A stretch of DNA of 64,000 bases, taken from positions 311,300 to 375,299 of the forward strand of contig VXAY01002891.1 in NCBI GenBank assembly GCA_013399855.1, given 5' to 3'. Each line of letters begins with the position of its first letter. Position 1 is the first letter of the stretch. A model generated the notes under the pieces. The model saw only the letters and a list, made by a program, of their open reading frames with translations, made no database searches and was not told the origin of the DNA. Source of the DNA: Oxyruncus cristatus. Taxonomy: Eukaryota; Chordata; Aves; Passeriformes; Cotingidae. The translations under genes and the position numbers were made by a program. Of this stretch, positions 41,161-55,060 are shown piece by piece.

Positions 41161-42050
41161 CGTTTATAGGTAAAAAAGAGATATAATTAAGTGTAATGCA
41201 TAGGTTAAGGTAGATTTTAGGGACCAGACCATAATTACAAAAGTGGGCATAAATCCATCCACGTGTGCAGAGTGGGAATGTTCAACAGAGCAGCAGCAAT
41301 TTGTACTTGAGATACTTAAGCTCCAGGTTTTTCTTGGAAAAAGAAGATATACACACACTACTGAACTATAAGGCAAAATGTAGAGTGTAATCAGTGCTCT
41401 CCTACTAGAAAACAGAGTATTTGTGTTTTTAGAAACTGGAAAAAACCTCACAGTAGTACATCTGCTAAACAAACATGTTAGAACTCTTGCCTAAAGTAAT
41501 GGAAAATGTCATGCTCTGCTGATAGAGCAGCATAGGCAACAAACTCCTTTAAAAACTAAAACCAGGTGTCACCACTCCAGATTTTAGCGAGACTAAGCCC
41601 TTCCTCACACTGGTTTACAAAACCTGAGTGAATCGGAAGAGTCTTTTTCCAGAGAATCCCCACTCCCCCCGTTCTTTGGTCCGCCCAGGCAGCACGGGAG
41701 AGCTCACTTCCCACAGAAGCCCGTTCGCTTTCATAACCATCTGAAAATCAGAGATTGTGTTAATCAAAATGTTTTTATACAATTAGAATGGGTTCAGCGA
41801 CCAAAGGCGACGCCAGGGTTTTGAATTACCTACCAACTTTTCCATGGAATTAGCTGATGTGTAGGCTTTTCCTGGAATCTTGCCTTCTAATAGAAAAATT
41901 GGATTGTATTTAAGTGATAAAAAAAAAAATCCTAAGTGCATATCAAAACGTGGAATTAGCTTAGCAGGACCAAAGCTTCACAGGACTATTATCCTGTCTT
42001 CAGGTTACAGATTCAGCAGAGCAGATCCAACTTTGCTTGTAGTTGTACCC

Positions 42051-42350
42051 AGAATCATGGAACCATCATTAAGGTTGGAAAAGTCCTCTAAGATCACCGA
42101 GTCCAACCGTTCCCCCAGCACTGCCAGGCCCACCACCAAACCACGTCCCCAAGTCCCACGCCTACATCTCCTTTGAACACCTCCAGAGATGGGGACTCCA
42201 CCACTCCCCTGGAGAAATGTTTCCCAGTATCCAGCCTAAACATTCCCTGGAGCAACCCGAGGCAGTTTCCTCTCACCTTGCTCCAGCACCTCAATGTCTG
42301 TCTTGCAATGAGGGGCCCAAAACTGAACGCAGGATTCGAGGTGTAGCCTA
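42051..42350 (-). mobile_element. CR1: CR1 LINE 3' end, reverse orientation
   Basis: It starts with the reversed CR1 tail (agaatcatggaacc..aaggttggaaaagtcc). It continues through gatcaccgagtccaacc, ccaagtcccacgcctacatc, gaacacctccagagatggggactccacc, cctggagaaatg and ttgcaatgaggggcccaaaactgaacgcag. About 300 bases are collinear with CR1, and similarity is lost near 42350. A 144-codon minus-strand frame crosses it but belongs to the non-coding 3' portion of the element. Confidence 0.93.
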
Positions 42351-43214
42351 ATCTGCAAATATTCTCAGGTCTTGAGGGAGTCCTGTTGGACTCACACTTC
42401 TGTAAATCCCAGAAATATTGCACTAAAGCCAAACCCCAGCAGCCTCTGGGATCAGTGTCCTGTCCCACCTCTGCCAATGTGCTCCAGCCCATCCATAGCA
42501 GCTGCCACCTTCTCACAAGCTGAGACACCTTGAAACGTATCTCCCTCTCTGCTTATTTCCTCAACTCTTGCAGAAATGCAAGCTTTTGAATAATAAATTT
42601 CATAATATGTAGGAAGTGGTGACCATTACACCCTGCCCTACCCGAGTGACACGAGGCACTACTTCGTGCAAACCGAGATGGGTGCGGTGGGGAAAACTGG
42701 CAGATACACAGAACATTGGGTTTGACAAAAGCAGAGACTTGCATACAGTGAGTATCCACTTCAAAGCCCAAATTTAGAATGACTGGTACTCTTTTTTTCC
42801 CCCCATTTGTTTTGTTTTAATGGTTCATGTGTGCAGTTTCATGAAGCAGGATCCAGTTTTGCCCTGAAGGCTCTCTTAAAACACAAGCCAGTGAAGCTAC
42901 CTAAAGTGAACCTCCAGAGTCATCACAAGTATCAGACTAAGTTTTTCCCCTTTATACTGGGGTGGGACCGTAGAAGACAAAAGCTTTCCACCTTCTGCAG
43001 CATGTGTTACACGTTTAAATTAAAAAAAAGTAGTCTATGTTTTCAACACATGAAGTTCATAACCAGACCACATCAAACAATTATAAATGCTCCTTCAGCC
43101 TAAACACGCTTAAACAATGCTTTTCACGAGAGAATTAAACGGCTGTGGCTTATCACAATATAAAACCCAGTAGCTCTGGTGGGGTTCACAGACCTGCAAC
43201 AGTTTGTGATAAGC

Positions 43215-43247
43215 AAAAAAAGGGGAGGGGGGGAAAAAAAACCCCCC
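43215..43247 (+). repeat. Homopurine tract followed by poly-C
   Basis: Twenty-seven uninterrupted purines (A-run, GGGG, A, seven G's, eight A's) run directly into six C's. The G and C runs can pair across the A8 loop. Low-complexity DNA, prone to slippage. Confidence 0.8.
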
Positions 43248-46200
43248 TCAAGCACATCCAGCCTGGGGGGGCTGCACATCTGGACACGTGCAAGCACGAC
43301 TGTGAACCTAACGGGTGACCTCGTGTTCTCTCACTGGCATTTGAGGATGTCCAAACACACATGATGGATTTTACAAGGCAGACTGTTAAATGTCACATCC
43401 TTCGACAGCAAGGCTTAGCCTCACCAACCAAAATCATGACCCTGGGAGGCACAGGGTGGGGCTGGATGGAGGACACCACATCCACTGAGGATTTATTGGC
43501 TTGCATTGCTCAATAGCACTGTGCATGTAGTGGATTGAGGGCAGCACTCACTCCCCTCCTCTGCTGAGGCTGGAACAGCTGTAGATCAAGGCTGGGCACA
43601 GCTTTGGAGCCCCCCAAATCGACAGGGATGTTGATCAAACCCTCCCACACCGGAGTCTGGGCAAGAGCCCTTCAGCAACCCCTTCACACCGACATTTCTA
43701 CAACTCAGCCTTCTCTTAGGAAGAAACAACAGCAGTTCCAGAAAGTTTAGGCCAAGACTTTTCCTGGGGTAACAAGCTATTTTGCAGTCTTCTTAACAGC
43801 CTCATTTGAGGCACTTCAAAGGCTCCTGCCCTGTAGCAAAAGCGTGCAGCCTGTGCCCTTGCAAAGGGGAAGGCCTGCACACAGATTTTATTGCCACGAA
43901 GCGACTGTTCACTTCTGAAGTGTTTTTTGCCACTCTATTATAGCTACAAGGGCTTTAACCAAACCAATAAAAGAACATTTAACAGCAGTTTTGGGATGCT
44001 CATCGGTCTGCCCAAGTGAGACAGTCCGGAGGGCGCAGCTGTTTCCACAACACATCAGTTCACACAGCTGTAATTCTTGTTCAGGATGGCCTTGGGTTGC
44101 TCATTTTGGAGACCTCACTCTCCATGTTGACTTTACCAAGCCAGAATGAGATGTTTTCTATACCTCTATCTCTTGATTAGAACTGGACCGACTGAGCTGT
44201 TCATGTCACAAAGGTTTTAGAAGCTTCTCTATTATCCCTCAGTTTTAGCAAAGTGTACAAAGAGCAGATACTTAAAGGCTTATCTGGGGGCTCTGACTCA
44301 ATGTCAGAGTTAGAGATACCAAGGAAAGAAGTGATTCAGCTCCCAGTCCCCCAGGATCACCCCAAGACCCAAAAGCCAAGTTAGGTCTTCCCTACAGAAA
44401 GAGACAAGATGACAGAACGGTACATGAGCCCCCCCAAAAATCCCATCTTCCATTTAACTAATTTCATCCATTCTTAAGAAAATGCTTCTTTTTAAAAAAA
44501 AAAATCAGATTACTCAAACACACCTGTGTCCACTTTAAATCACGTGAAGTAGGTCCTACATCACGAGGCAGGGGTTCAGCAAGCCACCTCAAGTAGATGT
44601 GAAGGTCACATTGCTCCTCTTATTCAAAGAAAAATGTCATGCAAGAAATACTTTTTTCCAAAATAAATATAAAATAGAATATAAAATTTTGAAAGAGGCA
44701 GAGCCAAAAGCATGCATTTTGTGCATCTCTGACTTCTAAGTCTCACATTCACAACAGCACAACTTTCTCTATGCCTGAAACACCAGAATTCACTGTGCTT
44801 TAAAAAACCATTTTTTGCTTAGTCCCACTTGTTTTTCTGGACACTGAGCTGGAACTGAGTTTTTAGAAATGGATTTTAGTGTTAGAAATTTGATGTACAT
44901 AGTGAGGGACAAAGGAAAGGCCAACCCAGGGCAACAGGAGATGCCCAGCAGCCCATGATGGGGAGAGGCAGCCGAGCACTGCAAGCACACACTTTCCAAA
45001 TGGGACCCAGATGGATTTCCTTCCCTGCTCTTCACCCAGGCCAAGAGGATGGGCCAGACTGTCAAAGAACAGAACACTTGAACACATTGCTCTTACACAT
45101 AATTACACTGTGAAGTAAAATGTACATGCTCAGGACAGACAGGAGTGAAACATCCACACGTGTTTCTGGCAGATCTCATTTTCCTCTTCCGCCGCTTATG
45201 TCAAAAAACAATTTGTCAAGTACTTTCTATATTGCTATGCCACACAACCAAATACCAAAAGTGTCAGAAGCTATTACTTCACTTTTTTTTAACGTGCTTC
45301 AGTAGCAGTCAGGGGAGTTACAAGCCCTCAGGTCACTCCATTTCCAGGGTAGGTATAATAATGGTCCTTAATTGAGGTTTCTGGGTGCTGCATATATAAC
45401 ACTATACCTGCAAGAACTGCTACAAAAGAAGAAATAACAATGTATACCTTGCCCCCCCAAAACACACACCCACACTACAAATTCCAGAGCTTCAAGATGA
45501 TTCGCTTCAATTACTGATCCCACTGAAGGCTCCTGCAACAATTAAAATGAATTTATTGTCTTTTTCTTCAGGTTCAGGAATATCCAGGTGAGCTCCGAGT
45601 GTACCTGCATTTCTACACTCCGACACAGCAGCCCAGTCCATCAAAACGAGTTCACATGGAAATCGTTCCCGTGGAACTTATTTGGATTTCCCATTTGCTC
45701 CTTCCCTCCATCCCAGCCGAGACCGAAGCTCCTCGTGAGTGATCTTGGGATATCACCCCCATGCTCTCTAACCTCAAATACCATGCACAGGTTTTTCTGA
45801 GCTCTCCCATGTTAACATATCACACAGCCAAGAAAAAAAAAAAAAAAGTGCCTGGAAAATTTCTCCCTGGAAGTGAACCGTGCACAGGCACGGATATTCT
45901 CTGCAAATGGGAGCCAGTTGGTATCACACTGTGAACGTCTTCAGGGCTCATCATAAAAGATGGTCATTCCAGAGGAAATGGACCTGAGATTTCATCCATG
46001 TTTTACAGTTGATCTGAATGTTTTCCTACCAGGATAAAAGTACTGATCAGGAAACCTCTTCCCCTGCTAAGGATTCTGAATGCTCTTTGTTCAACAATAT
46101 CACAGAGACAGGAGAAAAAAAAAAATAAGCCATAAACAAAGATTTAATTGAAATTTTTATATTATTCAAGATATTACCTGAAACTGCAAGCAAATTTTTT

Positions 46201-46593
46201 AAGCAAGTCAAAACTGAAGCCTAACAACTAATTCAGAAAAATAACGATGAAATTGGAAATGTAATTTCTTCTGTGGTTTGAGACAGAACTCCACAGAGTG
46301 GGAGGGCGTGGGAAACACAGATAAAAGTCACTGCAGCCTGCCAGAAACTCAGGTAGCTGCTGTTTCAGTGCAATATATTAAGAGATCTCACTTGTAAATG
46401 AAGATCCCAGTGTGGTTTCTGCTGCCTGCAAGCAAAACAAAGACTCAAAGTGCTTTGTCTTACCCAAGCCCCCAGAAGGTATCCACACACACCAAGTGGG
46501 AGAACCTGGAGAAGCCTATTCACTGATTATCCACATTCAAACATGTTTTTGCAAGGCAGGATAACCCAACTCAAGCATTACATTTCTGCTACA

Positions 46594-46608
46594 GATGATG
46601 ATGATGAT
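46594..46608 (+). repeat. (GAT)5 trinucleotide repeat
   Basis: Five uninterrupted GAT units. In one frame it would encode an Asp run within an 86-codon open frame (46450-46710) that has no other recognisable feature. Confidence 0.85.
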
Positions 46609-47541
46609 ATTGAGTTTCAGAGCCGCCAAACTGGCTTCAAAAAACCGCTGAAGAATAACCACATAAATCAGTCAAATACATTTGACAAAGGACAGATTTT
46701 TATGTTTTAATCTAAATAAAGATCTGATCTTTCCATTCACATGGACACCTGCTAATTGCACTACCAAAAGAAAAAGCTGTAAACCTGTTAATGAGCGTAC
46801 AGCCATCTGCATGAAGAAATATTAGCTATAAAGTCATTCCATTTTCTAAATTAAGAGTTCCTAAAGTGAACGACAGGGACAATCCCTGGTCAGGACTTTT
46901 TCTGCAGCTGATCTATGAAAATGAGGTTGATTCCCTGCTATGTTGGTTTTTCCATGTAAAACTCAATTAGCATGAAAACCTGTATGAAAACCACATCCTG
47001 ATGTTTGTTGGCTGCAAGAGCATGAAATCACTTTCTTAGATCCCAAGCTGTTCTGGCCAGCAGAGCTCTCTGTCACTTATTTCCAACGTGCATGGCATTC
47101 TGGCACAGCACAGGTTAGGGTTCCTTAAGACATCTGATTTACTTCAAGGGTACCCTGAAGAGTCAGCCTAGCATGAAAACACAACCACATTTCACTAAGG
47201 TCATTCAAAAGTAACATCTGCTATTGATTCGGTCTGAAAACTCACAACTAATCACTCTAAACAGTTACTTAAACAATCTTCTCTTCAGTAAAAATTTACT
47301 CAAAAGGAGTAGTCCTTTTCCATGCATAAAATTTTGTTATTCATCCCCTAATTACAGAGATCCAGGGAGAAAAAGGACTCTGGTTAGAGAATTATACCAG
47401 CCCCATCAATACAATCCTGGCAACGTCCCTCGGGTAGAGCCATCATTTAATTCAACACTTGCCAAATTTCAGTTCAGGTGGGTAAGTTCAAGAAGGGTGC
47501 AATGGTGCACCTTCCCCACCTCCTTTTCCAATTCACCCGAG

Positions 47542-47568
47542 GAGGAGGAAGAGGAATTTGAAGGGCAG
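47542..47568 (+). other. Possible 27-nt microexon
   Basis: A pyrimidine-rich stretch (about 47502-47539) ends in an AG at 47540-47541. Twenty-seven bases follow, then the strong donor CAG|GTAAGA at 47569. The 27 bases keep frame and would encode EEEEEFEGQ, an acidic peptide of the kind seen in neural microexons. Against it, the acceptor is GAG rather than the favoured CAG or TAG, no flanking exon is recognised and no host gene can be named. An alternative is a longer exon beginning upstream within the open frame at 47224-47628. Confidence 0.2.
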
Positions 47569-50500
47569 GTAAGACTTGCTTTTTCAAATTTGCAACAACC
47601 AACCCCCAGGGAAGGAAGGAACGTTTAACCCACAGTGAAACCTCCGTGGTGATCAGAGGCACTTCCATGAATCTAAACCAAATCCACCTGCTTCGCAGTT
47701 GAATGTGTGAAACCTCCTAAAGGGATTAGGGGAGCAAGGTGTGAACCTCCTGACACTGGTTCTGCTGTGAGTCACACTGAAAACTTAGACAAGTCCCCAG
47801 CAGGATCGTGCACTGCCACAGCTCAGACGTGTGAGGGACAGACAAATGTATCCCCACATCATCACTCCTTCCATCAAGAAATTCATGTTTTGTCCCAATG
47901 GATAAAGGACCTACATTGTCACTCGTTTTACTTCCAGTTCCCTCTCTAGTTCTGTGCTTCCTAAGGACAAAAAATTTGGGGCTGGGGAATTAAGACATGT
48001 GTTGATGTAAACAGGGCAATTTTCAAGCCAAAACTATTCCAGCCATTTAGAGCTTTCCAAACAACCCCAAATCTTTTTTTTCAAGTGATTTTCCTCTTGG
48101 TTGAGCAAGAGACACACACATTAATTGAAGCATTCATTTAACTCAGGTCAGAATTAGTTGACAGCCTTTTGGTGCTCAGAGGAAAGAGAAAACTGGAAAC
48201 CATCCTGAGCAGAGAAATTATTCAGTCACTGGATTTCTCACTACCTGTTGCTTCCTGGAGATAACTGCTCATAAACAGCCCTGAGACTTTCATTTCTGGC
48301 ACATTTCTGCAGTCCTCATAACAAGCCAGGGGACTGCTTTGTCCTTCAGCCTTGGTGGTTCAGGGGATTATCACATGCACAGTGATCCTAACTCAGCAAA
48401 CTCCTCCTGGTTGTAGACCCTGCTGTGCCCCCCACCAAAGCCCTGCATGGGGACAGCTCACCTGAGGCTGGGGACTCAGTTATGCAGATATTCAAGCACA
48501 TTTGATCTTTGCTCCCCAGTTACGAGTACCAGTACATACAAGTTCCTAAAAGACAGTCCAGTCCAAAATATTTGGAACTATTTTGTAATTACGCCGAGTA
48601 AAACCTGGGTGCCTCCCCACTGCATTTGCAGGTTATTCCATAAAAGAAGGCAATATGAGAAACAAGACCTCCTTGCTGAGTTTCTCTCACTATTCAAATA
48701 CACTTTTTATGCACCTACCCAGCAGTGGATCCTCTCATTTTTTACGACAGTCTGGCTCTAGCATCACTCTCTCTAGAGGTAAAAGTGTGTATTCCTTATT
48801 TTTTAATATAATTATGCACACATATGTGCATTATACACACCCCACTCAAAGGCAATCCTATGGAGGCAGTTTTTAGAGGAATTCACTACATTTTAAAGGC
48901 AGGGAAATCAGTCCATGCTAAGAAATGCTCCACCAGAGAAGGTATTGACAGCAGAAATGCTCACAGTGTCTAGAAGCACCAGTGTGAAAACTCAGTCTGC
49001 CACAACTGTTTATGGTTAAATGCACAATAAACAATTGTGTTTACAAATTTTAGGTATGTGGAAACACATTAATATGTCTGCCTGAAAGATTCCAGGGACA
49101 GCCATAAACGCTGTGGACATGATAAACTCAATTAGTTCAGTAAACAAACAAGTCACTGATATGTTCACTTGGGAAATGTTCGGTGGCACATTATCAGGTT
49201 TTGAGTCATGCATCCTACACTAACAAACAGATGGTTTTGCATATAAAGATTCACACTGTCCTCTTTAATCCCACAGCTACCTGGAATTCCTCTGCGGCAA
49301 ATCCCATGCTCTTGGGACAACTTCTTAATTATGCCTGTGGAGCAGAGACAGCCCAGAGCCAGCTCTGACCACAGACTCATGCACCAGTAGGCTGAACTTC
49401 ACAGGAACATTGTTCAAATCGTTATTTCCAATCCCTGCTCCCAGCAGGAATCCTGCCTTTGGCTTCCCACCACAGGCATCAGCTGCCTGTCAGGCTGCTG
49501 GGGCTCCTGGCTGAAGGTGAGCAGCCCCTGCTGCTGTGCCCACAGCTCCCTGTGAGCCAGGACATCATTAAACCCCCCAAAACCTGCTGGGCTGGGGAGA
49601 AAAGACCCCATCACGCCCAGCTGTGCTCCCTGGTCTGGCTTTTCCAAGGGTCTCACCCCGCCCCACGGAAGATGCACCACAATTCGCTATTGCTTCTTTC
49701 AGCAACCACGACAAAACTGTGTGAGCACAAAACTTAGATAAACACACCCTAATTCTGCCAGGTTTTTATTCACTTCAGTGGCTTGTTTTTTTTTTTTTTT
49801 AACCTCAAGAAAACAACGTTGCTGATGAACTTCACAGCAGAGAGTCCTCTCTGGAGACCAGAGCAGGAGCTGCCTAAGAGGCTTTTTGTGCTGGTGGTAT
49901 AGGAAGCTGGGCATCCCTGCTCCAGTGAAACCAAATCCACATCATCCAAGCCAAAGTACACACTCTCCAAGCCACAAGTCAAGACCAATATAAAAATCTC
50001 TCCTTTTCGTAAACACCAGAATGGAATTTTATTAGGCCTAAGCTACCTGTGTGAAATCCAATCACCATCCCATCAGGAAGCAGAATTTAATCCTCTCTTC
50101 CCAGCAAGTATAAGAGTTGATGTTTTCCTTGGCAGTCAGGTTTGTTTCAGAAAACACATATTAGGAAAACCACAGCTGGATGGAGGTGAAAAGGTGCATT
50201 TTCAGTGCAGATCCTCTCTGGTATATGTGGCAAGGATGAAGCTCTTTCCATCAACATGGGAAACCTAGGCCATCTTCCACCACTCAAGAAATCAGTGTCT
50301 TGATACAACAACGATTTTAGATGTGGTCATCCAGGAAGCATCATTTTGCTGCACAAGTGGCCTTGGAAATTCAGACCCGAGGAGGCAAATGTTCTCCTGC
50401 TCCCCAAACACAGGTCCCCTGATACAGTCACCGCCACGCACCGACGTTCGGTGCATCTTAGATTCCCAAATCCTGATTTACCAGCAATTCTAACTAAAGC

Positions 50501-53500
50501 AAGCATGCATCTTCCCAGCTGAAGTCAACACTAAGTTCAGCTCAAAGCATTTCCAGCACCTTCCCCACTCAAGGTAGAGCTTCCTGAGGACATTTGTGCC
50601 CTTTCCTGCAGCCACACACTTCAGCCCAGGGAAAAAAAGAAAGGGCATAAAATCAGGTCTGTTGGGGAAAATATATCCAAACTGGTAAAAAAATGACTCT
50701 TTCCTTGAAAAAATAAACCACACAATCCCATGTGGGCAGATATGAAGCTCTATGAGCTTCACAGCAAGGGAGAGGGCTTTGTGCACACACAGTCAGAGCC
50801 CGATGCCACCCAGGGCAGTGTCAGAGCTGCCTTTTTTTTTTGTCCTTGCTCAAGGAATACTATAAACATAATAACAACTAAAAAAGAGAACAGAAATATT
50901 TTTACTCCCTGGGTTAGACACTGGCTGCTAAAATGCATGTTTGTCTCAGTTCAGGGCACGGAAAGTTTCTGATTTTAACAGGAATTAATCTGTTTACCAC
51001 AGCCTGTATTAATTAGGGTTTATTGCAGAACCGTATTCTGTGCTAGAAAAACACCACCACACATTTATCAAATTTTAACTGTGATTATTGTGTTTTATTG
51101 TTTCATAAACTTCCAAAATGTCATGTCATGATCTATTTCATCTCAGACTTTCCTTTCCATCTAGAAGCCATTCCATACGCTCCAAGGAGAAGCCAGCCCA
51201 GCTGTACATGTGTGTGCTGCAGGATCCTGTTTGCAATGAAAATTATCTGCAATTGATTCTCGTGGAGACCAATCTTTACAGGCATTCTGTGAAGCCAGAG
51301 CTAAATAACAAACAGTGTTTGTGAGAACTGTACGTTCTCCTGCAGGCAAAAAGGAGAAAAAAAAATAAAAACCAACCAAAAAGGGCAGGGGGAAATACAA
51401 TTAGTGCAGTAACGGCAATTCCAAGCTAATGAAATTCTGAGACATCAGCAAAGCGCCAGAGGTGCCTCGCTGCAGTTTCAGATGTTGGACCTTTGTGGAA
51501 AAGCCCAGCAGCCACAAAACCATCAAATTTGAGAAAAATATTCAACTGGCACCAAAGGCAAACTCATGGTATAGAGCAGAGGGGGACAAGCCAGAGGGCA
51601 CTGCTGGTGCTTCTGCCTTCATAGATAGTGCTGCAGGTCCAAGTGCCCTCAGACGGGTATGATGAGCCCCAGAATGACAGTGGAGAACCATCACAAGTGG
51701 GTTAGCTGTGCCACTGGAGATCTAAAAATTCAAATTTACCCCCATTCTCCCCCCTGCTGGAGCTAAACTCACAGCAATGTTTCTCTGCTTTGGTACTTGA
51801 GTCCCCAGGAGTTCCAGACCCCCTCACCTACAGCAGTGGCCATGTATGCACCAGCACTCCCTCCCCATTTATTTCACCATTCATGTTACCACAGGAGAAT
51901 TTAATTTACAATTTAATATACATTTAATTTATGGGCACTCTGTGCTCCCCCATCCCTCTTCTGGGCATTTGATTAATTCAGAAGTTCTACCTGTGTGATA
52001 AGGTGAAGAAGTCTGGGTGGGTTTTGGATCCTCTTTGAGCCCAGTTACAAGGGTTCCATGTTCTCTGTCTTTCCTTAATGGTTTTCCAACCTCCAATGAG
52101 GCAGGGAAGATACTTGGACAGCAAAGATGTCTGTGGATGCCTGCAGCTCCCCCAGGAGCTACTGAACTGATTTGACACAGCACTGCAAAGGCACTGTGCT
52201 TCAGGCCAAGCCTTGCTTTGCTCAGCCCCACACAGGGATCCCCTCAAGACATGGGGAAGGCCACCCCCACACTGCTGTCATCATAACTGAGCTCATCCTA
52301 ATGAGCACTTGGGGAACCAAGGCAGGCTCTGCAGCACAGGGTGCTTTCATCCCACCCCCCAGGAGCTGCGTGCAAGAGGTCCAAAGAGGCACAGCTGTGA
52401 CCCTGCAGGAGCAGAGGAAGGGTGGGAGATGCACATTGTGGATCCTGGGCTGACACGACAGCCCTTGCCTCCTCTGCACACCAATTACTGACCACTGACC
52501 TCAAAGCTGTTACAAATCAGCAGATACTTGGCTGTCAGGGATCCTCTGCCCCTCCATCCCACCAGGGTCAGGAGCCACTGTCTCAACACCTTCGATGCCA
52601 AAAGGATCCAGCACAGAAACGGGGGAAACCAATCCATGAATTGCATTAAAACTCCATTTTTGTCTCCCAAAGCAGAGGCCTCTGCCAAGGGAGAGCCCCA
52701 CCATAAACACACAGGGTCAGAACACTGTTTTTTGGGAAGAAGTACCCTCAGGAGCTCCCTCCATCTCCCCAGACACACTCCAGACACAGGGAGGACAGCT
52801 CAAGGATTGGGCTGGTTGTTCTCTTTTAACTTGTCCATTACAGCAGACAGACTCAAAAGAATCCCCAACCCCTACATAATTGATTTTATGCATATTTTGT
52901 AGATTTTACACATATTTCCTATCTTTCCTGGCAGCAGAATGGATACAAAAGGAGTCAGGTCCAGTACTACTTGCTAAACAGATGGAAAAAGTCTGTCCCC
53001 TGCAAGAAAGTACCACTGAATAAAATTCAAAGCAGCAGTGCTAAAACCGTAACATCTAGGCCAGTCTTGAGCACCAATGACTGGATCTCTGCCTCCCTCT
53101 GACCTTACAAAAACCAAACAAATGTCAAAAGCTCCCTATTTCTTCAGCACCAAACACTTCATTCTCAAGAAGTGCCTCCACCACATCTCCTCACCATCAA
53201 TGCAACACTTATCCTGTTTTTTATAGAGCCTGGAGAGATCAATATTAGCTGATAAATTCTGAAACAATAGGGTTTACAAGTGCAAGAAACACTTTTTCTC
53301 CCCCCCCTCTTTTAAACTTATCCAGTTGAAACAGTTTGCTGGGATCTCTGCCAGGACCTGGTGGAAAGTTTTCACATCTGGGCTCTACAATTAAAATGTC
53401 AAAGCTGGAGATTATTTAGTGTATCAAGAGTAAATCTAAAGAAAAGCCACACATTTTTAAGAGTCATTCTTCACTGAATTATGCCAAGACTATCTCCTCA

Positions 53501-55000
53501 TTCAGGGTGAGCCAATATTTCATATACTATTGCAACTATTACCAGGATCTAGCCAGTTTTAAAACTTTTTGTCACTTCATCCCCTTCCCACACTGGAGTT
53601 CTTCCTCTGCCCCACCAGCAGCAGTGCCTCGAGCATCCCTCAGCAATGGCACCAAACCTGCTGCCAGCACTCTGTCGGCTCTGCTGGATGAGAAATCAGG
53701 ATTCAGGAGGTGAATACCTGCAAAAAGCCTACTCTGTGAGGGTCTGATGGTGAAGCCACCTGTGTTATCCACTGTTTGATCACTAGGACTTGTGTTCCTT
53801 GAACTCTCAGTAACAGGTTTAGATCAGAGCTGTTGCCACACAAAATAAACGAGTTCAGCTGCTCAGGGCAGCAGGTTCCCATTCCCACCCTCCCTTTGCA
53901 GATCTGCACTGGAGGCTGCAGTCCTGCAGCAGGAGGCTGACAGCAGACCAACAGCACCAGAACAATGCACTCCAAGGAAGCGAGTACTCAAGTGTGGGAT
54001 TGGAGGGAAAGGGTTTTGTGGGTGGTGCATTTGATTTTCTCTAAATAAATCGATCATAGGGACACCTCAGATCCCAGGTTCATGGTTTCCACACGCTCTT
54101 CTACGCTGGCATGAGCTGTAGAGGAGGTGCAGTGCCAGGACACGGTAGCACTTCTCCAGCTCCTGTAATGTGAGACTCAGTGACCTGCAAGGCCAGAAAA
54201 CCCCAGAATACAAGAGCAAACTTGATTCCTGAAGGACCACTCACTAATTTTGGCTGTGTTTGTGTGTAGCAGGGGCAGGGGAGTGATGAATTCAAACTTA
54301 AGAAAAGTTTCCTTATGTCAACGCTTCTACATTTTCAAATAACTTTTTTATCCAGAAATTCTGAGAACATGAAATAGATATTTCACACAGACCAGTTTCT
54401 ACCAAAATGAAATCAATTTATTTCCTCCTGAAAGGTCCCTCTTGCAGAGCAGGATATGTTGTGGACTGTCCCCATACCACACAGGGATGCAGCAGATGTT
54501 TTTTGGAGCCCTCCATCCCCCCATGAGTGTGACCAGTGACAACCAGAACCACTGTAGTTTTTTAAAGAGGATTCACAGAGGCACTACATCCCAAGCTCTC
54601 AGGCACACATTGCCATGACTCAAATATAACCAAAATATTTTTAAAAATACACTCATTTCTTACTGATGGGACCGTTCAAGCCAATCCTGTATCATTTTCT
54701 TGGTACTTTGCCTCAGGTTGCCCAAATAATCACAAGTCTCACTCAGCCTGAGTGAAGGCCAGATTTGGACAGCAGCATCCTTTCCAAGAACTGGAACTAA
54801 TGGCTTTGCAATTCGATAATGTGAACCAGAGCAAGGAGGAAATTATTTTGACAGAATAGAGCAGAACCGAAACCAAAAGGTCAATCTGTTTAAGGAGTGG
54901 TACCACAACATTACAGAATCTACAGTTACACCACCTGCAGGAAATAGTATCATCTTCTGGATGATCTGTTCAGAACATTGGACAAATCAATGCACACACA

Positions 55001-55060
55001 AGCCTAATAAAAATCTCCACGTCCTAATAAAAACCTTTCAGTCCTAATAAAGAAAAAAAA
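55001..55060 (+). repeat. Three-copy 20-bp tandem repeat
   Basis: Three consecutive 20-base units begin at 55001, 55021 and 55041, each starting with a (a/g)(g/t)cctaataaa block. The last unit runs into an A-tract. This is a small minisatellite. Confidence 0.85.

Larger units (their letters stand above)
32133..42050. other. Unassigned unique DNA
   Basis: About 9.9 kb without a recognised gene. The largest open frame is 120 codons (38137-38499), with no known domain. Simple sequence includes AATA units at 36643-36657, a 14-base T-run at 37342-37355 and an (ATT)n tract at 39811-39830. Two AT-rich stretches (about 34030-34250 and 40930-41160) have the texture of conserved non-coding DNA, but conservation cannot be tested here. 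Confidence 0.6.
42351..55000. other. Unassigned unique DNA
   Basis: About 12.6 kb without a recognised gene or transposon. Open frames are up to 134 codons. The only exon-like signal noted is at 47542-47568, listed separately. Simple sequence includes the G/A/C block at 43215-43247, an A-run near 45833-45847, (GAT)5 at 46594-46608 and a 15-base T-run at 49786-49800. Confidence 0.6.
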
